This document shows, one piece after another, positions 34,869-43,077 of a stretch of 64,000 nt of DNA (position 1 is its first letter; the number at the start of each line of letters is the position of its first letter). The stretch is from DASPHG01 sp963849605. GTDB lineage: Bacteria > Actinomycetota > Thermoleophilia > Solirubrobacterales > Thermoleophilaceae. Under the pieces are notes generated by a model. The model was not told where the DNA came from. It did not search any database and saw only the letters and a program-made list of their open reading frames with translations. The stretch is taken from positions 124,001 through 188,000 of the forward strand of contig CAWKHX010000002.1 of NCBI GenBank assembly GCA_963849605.1, in the 5' to 3' direction. A program made the translations under genes and the position numbers.

Positions 34869-35038
34869 ATTCCAGTAAGGCGGCAGTTTCCCGCCGCGTT
34901 CCAGCGTGATCGGCAAGGACTCTGGCCGCATCGCAAGGACGGAGCAAGCGCGAGCTAGCTATTGCGCAGCTTTAACGACAAGGACCATGCGTGACCCCGC
35001 TCACACACATTTCGCGATCTCGCGCGTACCTTCGGTAA

Positions 35039-35398
35039 GTGATGTTCAGGGGCAGGGTTCCTTTTCCGCTGCACGCAGCGCTCGAGTTGGTCACGGCGAT
35101 CGCGCTGATCGTCGTGCCATTCACGATCGGGCTGTCGCTCAACGCCACGATCACGGCGGCCGTCGTCGGGTTCGTGCTGTTCGGGCTGGCCGTCTCGGGA
35201 ACCGCTACGGAGGGACGCGGCACGCTGCCGCTCTCGGCCCACGCCGCGTACGACGCAGGCGTGGCGCTCGTGCTCATCGGAGCGGCGATCGTCTTCGGGG
35301 TCATCGGCGAGGCGCCCGCGCTCGCGTTCCTGCTGGCCGCCGGTGTCGCGCAGCTCACGCTCAACGGATTCACCCGCTACAGCCCCTCACGCGCCTAA
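35039..35398 (+). CDS. Small four-helix membrane protein
   Basis: 119 residues with four predicted membrane helices (ALELVTAIALIVVPFTIGL, TAAVVGFVLFGLAVSG, AAYDAGVALVLIGAAIVFGV, ALAFLLAAGVAQLTL). The organisation resembles SPW-repeat or related small actinobacterial membrane proteins, but family membership is uncertain and no function is proposed. Starts GTG ATG. A terminator follows. It is transcribed divergently from tlyA, and stands between tlyA and the SDR, where many relatives have nothing. Confidence 0.68.
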   Translation: MMFRGRVPFPLHAALELVTAIALIVVPFTIGLSLNATITAAVVGFVLFGLAVSGTATEGRGTLPLSAHAAYDAGVALVLIGAAIVFGVIGEAPALAFLLAAGVAQLTLNGFTRYSPSRA

Positions 35399-35431
35399 GA
35401 CTTCTTCCAACGAACGCATTACTCCTCCCTC

Positions 35432-35471
35432 GAGCGGCTCCGGGTCTTCCCCCCGGGGCCGCTCGTCTTTT
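35432..35471 (+). terminator. Rho-independent terminator
   Basis: Outer stem GAGCGGC/GCCGCTC with an inner CCGGG/CCGGG stem, followed on the plus strand by GTCTTTT. It ends the small membrane-protein gene and lies just before the convergent SDR stop. Confidence 0.8.
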
Positions 35472-35479
35472 CGGAGGCG

Positions 35480-36373
35480 TCAGGCGGTCGTGCGCGCCTG
35501 GTTGTCCGCGGCGCCGCCCGCCCCGACGGCGGCTGAGCCCTCCGGGCTCGTGTCCGCCTCCAGCAGCGGGATGAACTCCTTCGCGAAGCGGTTGGACTGC
35601 AGCTCGCTCAGGCGGGCCGCCGGCATCCGTCCCCACAGCAGGGCGCGGAAGCCCTTTGGAACCACTATCCGCCGGGCGCGTGCCTCGATGCCGGCCGCGG
35701 TGATCGCGCCGGCCTCCTCGACGGTATGGGTCTTCGCGAACGGGCCGCGCAGCTTCGAACGCATGAACTGCGACGCCGGATGGCTATCGGCGCCGCGCAC
35801 CATCTCGGTGTCGATAAAGGAGTAGTAGGCGACACCCACGTCGACCCCGAGGTGCTTGACCTCGCCGCGGAGCGAGTCGGCCATCGCCTCGACGGCAGCC
35901 TTCGTCGCGGAGTAAGCGGACATCCCGGGCGCGTGGACCGCAGCCGCGATCGACGCCACGGGAAGCACGTAGCCACGCCGCTCGATCACGTGCGGCAGGC
36001 ACACGTTCAGCGTGCGGTAGACGCCCAGAAGGTTCACCTCGATGATGCGCTCCCAGCCGCCCGGCTCCATCCCGCGCACGGTGCCGACGCCGGCGATCCC
36101 GGCGTTCGCCATGACGACGTCGATGCCGCCGAAGCGCTCGACGGTGCCCTCGACGGCGGCCTCCAGTGCATCGCGGTCCGTGACGTTGGCCTCGAACCAG
36201 GCCGCGTCGCCCAGCTCAGCGGATACCTGCTCCAGCAGCTCGGGCTCGAGCCCCACGAGCGACAGCCGCGCTCCGCGGGCGGCGAGGCGCCGCGCCGTCT
36301 CGGCGCCGATGCCCCGCGCGGCGCCCGTGATCAGGACGGTCTTGCCTTCGACGGACTGCGAGGCGCGGGCCAT
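35480..36373 (-). CDS. Short-chain dehydrogenase/reductase (SDR)
   Basis: 297 residues. TGAARGIG near residue 17, the ANAGIAGVG segment near residue 92, the Ser of VASIAAA and the YSATKAAVE catalytic pair are all present. The tail (SKLRGPFAKTHTVEEAGAI, FRALLWGRMPAARL) resembles membrane-associated SDRs of actinobacteria. Substrate unknown. It lies between tlyA and the dxs remnant, so it belongs to the material that separates tlyA from dxs. Confidence 0.9.
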   Translation of the reverse strand: MARASQSVEGKTVLITGAARGIGAETARRLAARGARLSLVGLEPELLEQVSAELGDAAWFEANVTDRDALEAAVEGTVERFGGIDVVMANAGIAGVGTVRGMEPGGWERIIEVNLLGVYRTLNVCLPHVIERRGYVLPVASIAAAVHAPGMSAYSATKAAVEAMADSLRGEVKHLGVDVGVAYYSFIDTEMVRGADSHPASQFMRSKLRGPFAKTHTVEEAGAITAAGIEARARRIVVPKGFRALLWGRMPAARLSELQSNRFAKEFIPLLEADTSPEGSAAVGAGGAADNQARTTA

Positions 36374-36390
36374 GTGAGCGAAGCGTATCG

Positions 36391-36700
36391 CTAAGCCACG
36401 GATGCAGGATCGCGGATGGCGGACTGGATCCGCTCCGCGATCCGCTCTCCCGTGAAGCCGACCTCCTCGTGCAGGAGGCTCGGCGTCCCGTGCGTGACGT
36501 AGCGGTCGGGCAGGCCGACGCGGAGGATCCGTGGCGCGGCGCCGCCGTCTGACAGCGCCTCCCAGACCGCCGTGCCGAAGCCGCCCGCGAGGATGCCCTC
36601 CTCGACCGTCACGAGCAGGTCGTGCTCAGCGGCGAGCTGGGCCATCAAACCGGTGTCGATCGGCTTCGCGAAGGCCTCGCCCTCGCGAATGATCTCGCTT
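36391..36700 (-). pseudogene. Duplicated 3' end of dxs, with in-frame deletions
   Basis: Codes a near copy of the last 85 residues of Dxs (AAEHDLLVTVEEG, GFGTAVWEALSDG, LHEEVGFTGERIAERIQ). About 90 percent of bases match 40308-40560, and almost all differences are synonymous. Upstream, EIIREGE is joined to AFAKPIDTG by an in-frame deletion of about 34 codons. There is no start region, so it is a remnant or an element-borne 3' end, not a functional gene. Confidence 0.85.
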
Positions 36701-36773
36701 CCGTGCGGATAATCACCGCCGGGCTCGCGCTCGTCTCTCTGGCCCTTCCGTTTAGCTTTCTCGAGCTAGGTCC

Positions 36774-37040
36774 ATGAAGTCGCTTCTTTTCCTCTGGTTC
36801 CTGTTCATCGCACCTGCCTCGTTCTGGCTAGCCGCCTACAACGGAGAGATCGACGGAGAAGAGGTGACGTTCCTGCCGACGGTCTACGCCGTGATCGCAA
36901 TCCTTGCCGCGGTCACTGTGAGGGCGCAAGCAGTCGCCGCACGAGGCACTCATCTCCGCGCTACCCGCCGTCGCCCTGCTGGGTGCAGCCGCAGGCGGGG
37001 GGTTGCAGAGAGCGCTTACGCGTTGGCGGCACACGAATAG
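36774..37040 (+). pseudogene. Decayed copy of the small membrane protein at 38030
   Basis: Begins LLFLWFLFIAPASFW and LAAYNGEIDGEEV, clearly related to the N-terminus of the gene at 38030-38482. Near 36930 the homology moves to the next frame (ISALPAVALLGAAAGGG matches VSALPALALLGAAAAGG), so the reading frame is shifted and the C-terminal half is lost. It is in the opposite orientation to its relative. Confidence 0.65.
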
Positions 37041-37047
37041 TCTCGCC

Positions 37048-37995
37048 CTAGCGGACGGCAAATGTCGTCGCGCGCGTCCGGGCTCGCCTGCCGTTCTTGT
37101 TGGTGGCGCCGAGCAGTAGACGATATTCGCCTCGGATCAACCGCTCGCCGAGCCCCGCGCGTCTGAACCGATAAGCGACTCGCCCGCGCTGGAGTGGAAA
37201 CTGGATGCTGCTCCACGGCTTGAACCGACCGCGTGAGCCAGTTCGGCGGTGCTGGAGCTGTCCGGACGCAAAACCGCGCCGGGGGGAAGTGAGCTTGAGC
37301 ACGACGCCCGGCTTGGCACAGCGCGAGCCGCCGACGCAAAAAGCCCCCGCTTCTCGCGCGGGACCGCGCAGTCGAAAGCCGCAGTTGAGCTTCCCGACTA
37401 GATGACCGCGCACGGGCGGCGCAAGCTCATCGCCGGCAGCGACAACTGGCGAGCTCGTGGGCGCCGACTGGAGCGCGGCGACCGCCCGCCGCGCTTCGTC
37501 AAGGCTGTCGCCGAAGACGACGATCGTGACGTCGCCCGTGTAGAGCTCGATCCGGACATGACCGGCCTCGGTTTCGATGACATAGATGCCCGGAACCCCT
37601 CGTCCGCTCGAGCGGTGGTAATGAATCGGGCGACCTGTAGTCGGGTCCGGGGCGAGCGTGTACAGCATCCGGCTGCGATCGCACGCTGGCCACGTTTGCA
37701 CCTCCACGGTCCTCGCGCAGCCCTGCAGCGGCTCGCAGTCGTCGTAGATATACGACATATCGTGTACGCGCGCGAAATAGCCGGGCTCGGGTTCGGTACA
37801 CGTGTATTCGCGGTCCGTGACGGGGAGGCCTTCGAATGATTCGCCGAGGTAGTAGTGAGGGAACTCGGGGGTATCGCCGGAGGCGCAGGGGCGGAAATGG
37901 CTCTTCCCAGCGAAGCTTCCTGCCGGATGACCGATCGAGAAGCCCAGCGCGAAGCCGAGGACGGTGCACAGCCGAAACGTTTGCCGTATGCGCAT
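37048..37995 (-). CDS. Secreted protein of an uncharacterised family (paralogue of 38740 gene)
   Basis: 315 residues from the ATG at 37995, giving a clean signal peptide (FRLCTVLGFALGFSIGHPAG). Shared with the protein at 38740 are YYLGESFEGLP, SYIYDDC, VEVQTWPACDR and IELYTGDVTIVVFGD, with several cysteines likely paired outside the cell. The last 100 residues (KLTSPRRGFASGQLQ, YRFRRAGLGERLIRG) are basic and unlike the paralogue, looking like an added beta domain. No function is proposed; I recall similar anonymous proteins from Thermoleophilia. Confidence 0.75.
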   Translation of the reverse strand: MRIRQTFRLCTVLGFALGFSIGHPAGSFAGKSHFRPCASGDTPEFPHYYLGESFEGLPVTDREYTCTEPEPGYFARVHDMSYIYDDCEPLQGCARTVEVQTWPACDRSRMLYTLAPDPTTGRPIHYHRSSGRGVPGIYVIETEAGHVRIELYTGDVTIVVFGDSLDEARRAVAALQSAPTSSPVVAAGDELAPPVRGHLVGKLNCGFRLRGPAREAGAFCVGGSRCAKPGVVLKLTSPRRGFASGQLQHRRTGSRGRFKPWSSIQFPLQRGRVAYRFRRAGLGERLIRGEYRLLLGATNKNGRRARTRATTFAVR

Positions 37996-38029
37996 CGGAC
38001 TAGCGAGCTGCCAGCGCTTACTCACACGG

Positions 38030-38482
38030 CTAGTCGATCCGCGCCGTGAAAAGGAACAAGCCGAGCGCCGCGACAAGCAGCCCGACGCCGATTCCCGCGA
38101 TGCCGTTCCACTTCGTCCGCGACACGAGCGCCGCCAATAGGACGAGCGCGGCCCAAGAACCCCACAGGGCGATGCCGAAGTAAAGGAAGAGCGGCTGGCC
38201 CCTGTACTTCGCCCCCTGCTCGTTCAGTAGCAATCCCCCAGCTGCCGCCGCCCCGAGCAGGGCGAGCGCGGGCAGCGCGGACACGAGCGCCGCGGATCGC
38301 GACCGCTCTCGCGCGCGGAGACTGACCGCGGCAAGAACTGCGACGCCGGCAAAAACCCACACGAACGCGCCTCTTTCCCCGCCGATCTCCCCCTTGTAGG
38401 CCGGTAGCCAGAACACGGCAGAGGCGATGAACAGGAACCATAGAAAAAGAAGGAGGAACCACAGAAAAAGGAGCGGCTTCAC
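38030..38482 (-). CDS. Small four-helix membrane protein
   Basis: 150 residues. The N-terminus contains a tandem near-repeat (LLFLWFL twice) absent from the broken relative at 36774. Further helices are VWVFAGVAVLAAVSL, LVSALPALALLGAAAAGGLL, GIALWGSWAALVLLAALV and GIGVGLLVAALGLFLFT. An external loop after helix 1 (AYKGEIGGERGAF) is conserved in the paralogue. Function unknown. It overlaps the potential N-terminal extension of the secreted gene downstream, supporting the shorter start for that gene. Confidence 0.68.
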   Translation of the reverse strand: MKPLLFLWFLLLFLWFLFIASAVFWLPAYKGEIGGERGAFVWVFAGVAVLAAVSLRARERSRSAALVSALPALALLGAAAAGGLLLNEQGAKYRGQPLFLYFGIALWGSWAALVLLAALVSRTKWNGIAGIGVGLLVAALGLFLFTARID

Positions 38483-38739
38483 CGACCTAGCTCGGAGTTA
38501 AGCGTACGCGCGGCGTCATCAGCCCGCGACAGTCCACACGCAAGCGAGGACCCAAGGCGAGTTCCAGGCTCGCCGACGACGTGCCCGAGACTTCGCGCCG
38601 AGCCGCGAAAAACACTGAAGCCGCGGCGAAGGGCAGCGGCGAAGGTCCACCAGCAGCCGGTCAACATCGAAAGCGCGAACAGCGGGACAGTGACAAGGCG
38701 AACGTCATCGAACTACTTCCGCCGCAGGGCCGGGTGGCC

Positions 38740-39489
38740 TCAGGACACACATGCAAGCGTTCCGTCTAGCGCTCCTTCGGTCGGAGGCTCGAGCGTCGTC
38801 GATTGGGCCTGGGGTCGGGGTTCCTCCTCGAGGAGGCTCTTCAGACTTGGGATCCCGGGCGCTTCCTGGATCGCGTTCCCCGCCCGCATAATCTGGGCGC
38901 TGTCATCTCCAAAGATGACTACGGTCGACCCACCCGTGTAGATCTCGAGCCGGTAGCCGTCCTCGAACAGCGATGCCGGAACCCCTTGGACCGTGAGGTC
39001 GATGCGAGGTAGCGGGGTGCCATACGGGTCGAGCATGTACATATCGCGGTAACGCTCGCACGCCGGCCACGTTTGCACCTCGAGCGGAGGGGTGCACCCG
39101 CCATCTGGCGGCGGGGTGCACGTCCCATAAAAATACGAGACATCGTTCGACCCGGGGTCGTCGGGGTAGTTGGGGTCAGGGAGATAACACCGCCTGTCCG
39201 TGGCGCTCAGCGGCAGATCCTCGAATGAATCGCCGAGGTAGTAGCTGTCGAAGTTCAGCGGGTCCTCGTAGCCCGTGCACGGCAGAAGCTCCTTCACAGG
39301 GCCCGCGGCGGTGCCTACGTCGCCCTCTGGATCCGGACACCACTCTTGCGGTTCCTGCGGGTCGGGGCTGGTATTGGTGCATACCACTGGGTCCGCAGCT
39401 GCGGGACTGAGCGCCTGCGAGCCGACTATGACCGCGGACGCACCAACCGCGACGACCATCAGTACGAGCAACCTTTTCTTGCTGGTCAT
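38740..39489 (-). CDS. Secreted protein of an uncharacterised family (paralogue of 37048 gene)
   Basis: 249 residues from the ATG at 39489. The signal peptide is LLVLMVVAVGASAVIVGSQA. The core YYLGDSFEDLPLSATDRRC, DVSYFYGTC, PPLEVQTWPACERYR and RLEIYTGGSTVVIFGDDS matches the protein at 37048 with conserved Cys and Trp residues. The C-terminal tail is short and acidic, lacking the extra domain of the paralogue. Likely extracellular. The 257-base stretch between this gene and 38482 shows no convincing gene. Confidence 0.75.
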   Translation of the reverse strand: MTSKKRLLVLMVVAVGASAVIVGSQALSPAAADPVVCTNTSPDPQEPQEWCPDPEGDVGTAAGPVKELLPCTGYEDPLNFDSYYLGDSFEDLPLSATDRRCYLPDPNYPDDPGSNDVSYFYGTCTPPPDGGCTPPLEVQTWPACERYRDMYMLDPYGTPLPRIDLTVQGVPASLFEDGYRLEIYTGGSTVVIFGDDSAQIMRAGNAIQEAPGIPSLKSLLEEEPRPQAQSTTLEPPTEGALDGTLACVS

Positions 39490-39500
39490 CTTGTGCCTCC

Positions 39501-40181
39501 CTATAGTCCGACCCAGATGACGTAGCCGTTGCTTCTGGCGTACCAATTTTCCCTGCATTGCCAGAGCTTCTGCGTGTTACCCCAGGGCACGAATTTTGTG
39601 TAGTGGTGCGCCTTGAAGTGGTCATAGATCCGTCGCCTTCCTATGTCGAATCCGCTGCCGTTCCCCTCGTCGGGGCTCACGGCGTGTCCTCCTGGTAGGC
39701 AACCCTCCACGAAGAGTTCATGGTGGGCGTCAGCGACTATCGCATCGCGGCCGTCATCCCCTGCGTGATAGGTCTGGAAAAACCGCAGGTGGTTCCGGTC
39801 ACACGTCCCGCACGCGCTCGCACGCTGCTCGTTCATAGTCCGGCAGTTGCCATGTGTGTAGAAGACCTGCGACGAGCCTGAGGTGTTCGACCAGCCGGTG
39901 TGCTGCTGCACGTGAGCCGCCGCATATAACGCGCTCTTCCCGTACCCGTAGAAGACGACGTTGACCGGGTCCACCCGGTGATGGTTGCTGCCGCACTGGT
40001 TCCAGGTGTACTGCGAACTGTCGAAGTGGGCGGTCGCCGGCGACGCCCCGACGCCGAGGGCCACAAGGACAGCACTGACCAGCGCGTGCCGCCAACCGAC
40101 GCGCAGCAGCGCACGCCCGCCCATCGTCGCTGGTGCGGTCCCCGTCACGGGCCGCGGCGGCTGATCGCGCTTTACAGGCAT
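39501..40181 (-). CDS. Secreted protein of an uncharacterised family (HFDSSQ type)
   Basis: 226 residues. A twin-basic N-region and hydrophobic stretch (ALVSAVLVALGVGASPATA) form a signal peptide cut before HFDSSQYTWNQCG. The mature part has many His, Cys and aromatic residues (DPVNVVFYGYG, HGNCRTMNEQRAS, CDRNHLRFFQTYHAG, DAHHELFVEGC, SGFDIGRRRIYDHF). Such spacing could hold a metal, but no known enzyme motif is recognised. GGGGGAG lies just upstream of the ATG. It probably forms one unit with the secreted gene 11 bases downstream. Confidence 0.75.
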   Translation of the reverse strand: MPVKRDQPPRPVTGTAPATMGGRALLRVGWRHALVSAVLVALGVGASPATAHFDSSQYTWNQCGSNHHRVDPVNVVFYGYGKSALYAAAHVQQHTGWSNTSGSSQVFYTHGNCRTMNEQRASACGTCDRNHLRFFQTYHAGDDGRDAIVADAHHELFVEGCLPGGHAVSPDEGNGSGFDIGRRRIYDHFKAHHYTKFVPWGNTQKLWQCRENWYARSNGYVIWVGL

Positions 40182-40289
40182 CTCTCCCCCTGCCGTTGTG
40201 TAGAGCCCGGCTATTCAGAAGGAGCACGTGCGAAGGCGCAATTTTGTTTCACCACATTCGAGATTGTCCGCTTCCGTGCGGGACCGTGA

Positions 40290-42215
40290 CTACGCGAGAG
40301 CGTGGTCGCGGATGGCGGACTGGATCCGCTCCGCGATTCGCTCTCCGGTGAAGCCGACCTCCTCGTGCAGGAGGCTCGGCGTCCCGTGAGTCACGTAGCG
40401 GTCGGGTAGCCCGACGCGGAGGATCCGCGGCGCGGCGCCGCCGTCGGAGAGCGCCTCCCAGACCGCCGTGCCGAAGCCGCCCGCGAGGACACCCTCCTCG
40501 ACGGTGACCAGGAGGTCGTGCTCGGCCGCGAGCTGGCCCATCAGCCCGGTATCGATCGGCTTGGCGAAGCGGGCGTCCGCGACCGTGACGTTGAGCCCGT
40601 GCTCGACGAGCAGGTCCGCCGCCTCGAGCGCCTTGCCCACTCCGGTGCCGTAGCCGACCAGCGCGACACGCTCGCCCTCGCGCAGGATCTCGCCGGTCCC
40701 GATCTCGATCGGGCCGGGCTCGCTCGGCAGCTCAACCCCGACGCCGTTGCCGCGCGGGTAGCGCAGCGCGATCGGGCCGTGGTCGTAGGTGACCGCCGTG
40801 CGCAGCATGTGGACGAGCATCCCCTCGTCACGCGGCGCCATCAGCACCATGTTCGGCAGGCAGCGCAGGTAGGCGATGTCGAACGCGCCGTGATGCGTCG
40901 GGCCGTCGTCGCCGACGAGGCCGGCGCGGTCCATCGCGAACACGACGTTGAGGTTCTGGAGGCAGACGTCGTGAACGATCTGGTCGAACGCGCGCTGCAG
41001 GAAGGTCGAGTAGATCGCGGCGACGGGCTTGACGCCCTCGATCGCGAGGCCGGCCGCGAACAGGATGGCGTGCTGCTCGGCGATGCCGACGTCGTAGTAG
41101 TGGTCGGGCAGCTCCTTCTGGAGGATGTTCAGGCCGGTGCCCGAGTTCATCGCCGCCGTGATGCCGACGATCCGCTCGTCGCGCCGGCACTCCTCGACGA
41201 GCGCGTTGCCGAACACGGTCGTGTACTGCGGCGGCGCCGCCTTCTTGTTCGGCGCGGGCTCCGGCGGCTGCGCGACGCGGCGGCCGACGATCGAGTTCGG
41301 CTTCGCCGCATGCCACTTCTCCATGCCGGCGAGCCCGCCCTCCTCGGCCGGCTCGAAGCCCTTGCCCTTGACGGTCGAGACGTGGACGACCACGGGCCGG
41401 TCGGCGTCGAGTGCGTCACCGACCGCCTTGCGAACCGCGCCGACGTCGTGCCCGTCGATGACCCCGACGTACGCAAGGTCGAGCTCCTCGAATAGAAGGC
41501 CGGGCGCCCAGTACGCCTTGAGCGATTCCTTGAGGATCGGCCCGAGCCGCTCGATCCGCTTGCCCATGCCGATCGGCAGCCGCGTGAGCGTCTCCTCGAC
41601 GTCCTCGCGCGCGTGGTACAGCTTGGGATTCAGGCGGATGCGGTTGAAGTAGCGCGACAGCGCGCCCACGTTCGGCGCGATCGACATGCCGTTGTCGTTG
41701 AGCACGATCACGATCGGCAGGTCCATGCCGCCCGCGTTGTGGAGCGCCTCGAACGCGACACCGCCGGTGAGCGCGCCGTCACCGATCACCGCGACGACCT
41801 TGCCGTCCTCGCCGACACCGCGCCGCATGGCCTCCTTCAGGCCGACGGCGTACGACACCGACGTGGACGCGTGACCGGCGCCCATGATGTCGTGATCCGA
41901 TTCGAAGATCGAGCAGAACGGCGCGAGGCCGTCGTACTTCCTGATCGTCGAGAGGCGGTCGCGACGGCCGGTCAGGACCTTGTGCGGGTAGGCCTGATGC
42001 CCGACGTCCCAGAGGATCTTGTCGCGCGGCGAGTCGAGCAGGCTGTGCAGCGCGACCGCCAGCTCGCATGTGCCGAGGTTCGCGCCGAAGTGGCCGCCGA
42101 TCTCCCCGATCGTGTCGATGATCAGCTCGCGGATCTCCTGCGCGACCTGCTGGAGCTCCTTGTCCGACAGCTCCTTCAGGTCGGCGGGCGAATCGATCTG
42201 CGGGAGAAGCGTCAT
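40290..42215 (-). CDS. dxs: 1-deoxy-D-xylulose-5-phosphate synthase Dxs
   Basis: 641 residues. Thiamine diphosphate motif GDGALTGGVAFEALHNAGG near residue 150 with NDNGMSI; transketolase central domain with YSTFLQRAFDQIVHDVCLQ and DRAGLVGDDGPTHHG; C-terminal domain ending GERIAERIQSAIRD. It makes DXP for isoprenoids and other cofactors. The start overlaps the ispA stop by four bases. The last 300 bases are duplicated at 36391-36700 (see that entry), so its own 3' end may have been exchanged by recombination. Confidence 0.96.
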   Translation of the reverse strand: MTLLPQIDSPADLKELSDKELQQVAQEIRELIIDTIGEIGGHFGANLGTCELAVALHSLLDSPRDKILWDVGHQAYPHKVLTGRRDRLSTIRKYDGLAPFCSIFESDHDIMGAGHASTSVSYAVGLKEAMRRGVGEDGKVVAVIGDGALTGGVAFEALHNAGGMDLPIVIVLNDNGMSIAPNVGALSRYFNRIRLNPKLYHAREDVEETLTRLPIGMGKRIERLGPILKESLKAYWAPGLLFEELDLAYVGVIDGHDVGAVRKAVGDALDADRPVVVHVSTVKGKGFEPAEEGGLAGMEKWHAAKPNSIVGRRVAQPPEPAPNKKAAPPQYTTVFGNALVEECRRDERIVGITAAMNSGTGLNILQKELPDHYYDVGIAEQHAILFAAGLAIEGVKPVAAIYSTFLQRAFDQIVHDVCLQNLNVVFAMDRAGLVGDDGPTHHGAFDIAYLRCLPNMVLMAPRDEGMLVHMLRTAVTYDHGPIALRYPRGNGVGVELPSEPGPIEIGTGEILREGERVALVGYGTGVGKALEAADLLVEHGLNVTVADARFAKPIDTGLMGQLAAEHDLLVTVEEGVLAGGFGTAVWEALSDGGAAPRILRVGLPDRYVTHGTPSLLHEEVGFTGERIAERIQSAIRDHALA

Positions 42216-43075
42216 GACGTGCGAGTGAGGATGTAGTCGGTTATCCGGTCGAGCGTCTCGGTTTCGAAGCCGCTGTCCGTGAGCGCGGCGCGAGCGTTGC
42301 GATGCGATTCGGTGGCCAGCTCCCGCGCCCGCTCGAGCCCGTAGACGCTCACGTAGGTGAGCTTTCCGTGACGCTCGTCCGAGCCCTGCGGCTTGCCGAG
42401 CGCCGCCTCCTCACCGGTCACGTCGAGAATGTCGTCGACGATCTGGAAGAGGACGCCCAGCTCCGCAGCGAACCGGCCGAGGGCGATTGTGGCAGGTCCC
42501 GTCAATCCACACAGAAGGGGTACGCAGTCCACAGATGCCGCTATCAGGCGGCCCGTCTTGAGCTCGTGAAGGCGGCGCAGGTCGTCGGGATCGCCCTGGA
42601 TATCCATGTACTGGCCGCCCACCATCCCGTCCACGCCGGCGGCCGCTACGAGCCGCTGTAGCGCGGCCATCACGTGGGCGGGCGAGCCGGATTGGCGCTC
42701 GGTGACAAGCCGGATCGCCTCAGCGAACAGCCCGTCGCCCGCGAGGATCGCGACGGCCTCGCCGTACTTGACGTGGCAGGTGGGCTGGCCGCGGCGCAGT
42801 TCGTCGTCGTCCATCGCCGGCAGGTCGTCGTGGATCAGCGAGTAGGTGTGGATCAACTCGATCGCGGCCGCGAACGGCGCGAACTCGGCGCGGTCGCGGC
42901 CGAGCGCCTCGGCAGTCGCGAGCGTCAGCACCGGCCGGATCCGCTTTCCGCCGCCGAGCAGCGAGTAGCGCATCGCCTCGTCGAGGCCGCGCGTCCCCGG
43001 CTCCTGGGCGAAGCGCAGCTCCGCGAGGTATTCCTCGATCTCCTCCTGGAGGTGCGCCGGATACGCGACCGTCAC
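42212..43075 (-). CDS. ispA: Polyprenyl diphosphate synthase (IspA/GGPPS type)
   Basis: 287 residues. The first aspartate-rich motif is DDLPAMDDDELRRG near residue 83 and the second is FQIVDDILDVTGEE near residue 210; GGKRIRP and KTGRLIAASV are further family marks. The residues before the first motif (IHTYSLIHDD) are typical of farnesyl or geranylgeranyl synthases; the exact chain length cannot be fixed by eye. It lies in the nusB-xseB-ispA-dxs operon with a four-base overlap to dxs. Confidence 0.93.
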   Translation of the reverse strand: MTVAYPAHLQEEIEEYLAELRFAQEPGTRGLDEAMRYSLLGGGKRIRPVLTLATAEALGRDRAEFAPFAAAIELIHTYSLIHDDLPAMDDDELRRGQPTCHVKYGEAVAILAGDGLFAEAIRLVTERQSGSPAHVMAALQRLVAAAGVDGMVGGQYMDIQGDPDDLRRLHELKTGRLIAASVDCVPLLCGLTGPATIALGRFAAELGVLFQIVDDILDVTGEEAALGKPQGSDERHGKLTYVSVYGLERARELATESHRNARAALTDSGFETETLDRITDYILTRTS

Positions 43076-43077
43076 GC

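Larger units (their letters stand above)
36700..40289. other. Accessory island between dxs and the dxs 3' remnant
   Basis: About 3.6 kb of secreted and membrane-protein genes with visibly lower GC than the flanks (30 G+C in the 60 bases 39541-39600). It carries two sets of paralogues (37048 and 38740; 36774 and 38030) and no recombinase. It is bounded by the dxs remnant and the intact dxs 3' end, in direct orientation, which suggests insertion at or recombination with dxs. Confidence 0.7.

Noticed and set aside
33159..34931. Bifunctional TlyA/NAD kinase
   Set aside because: Arises from a one-base shift; restored frames give two normal proteins with a GTGA overlap.
34860..34990. tmRNA, RNase P or SRP RNA between tlyA and the small membrane gene
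   Set aside because: Too short and without tag, pseudoknot or conserved core sequences.
36391..36648. Second functional dxs gene
   Set aside because: Only the C-terminal domain remains, with internal deletions and no start.
36391..40560. Integrative element with integrase and att sites
   Set aside because: No integrase, transposase or tRNA target was found; only the dxs repeat supports an insertion.
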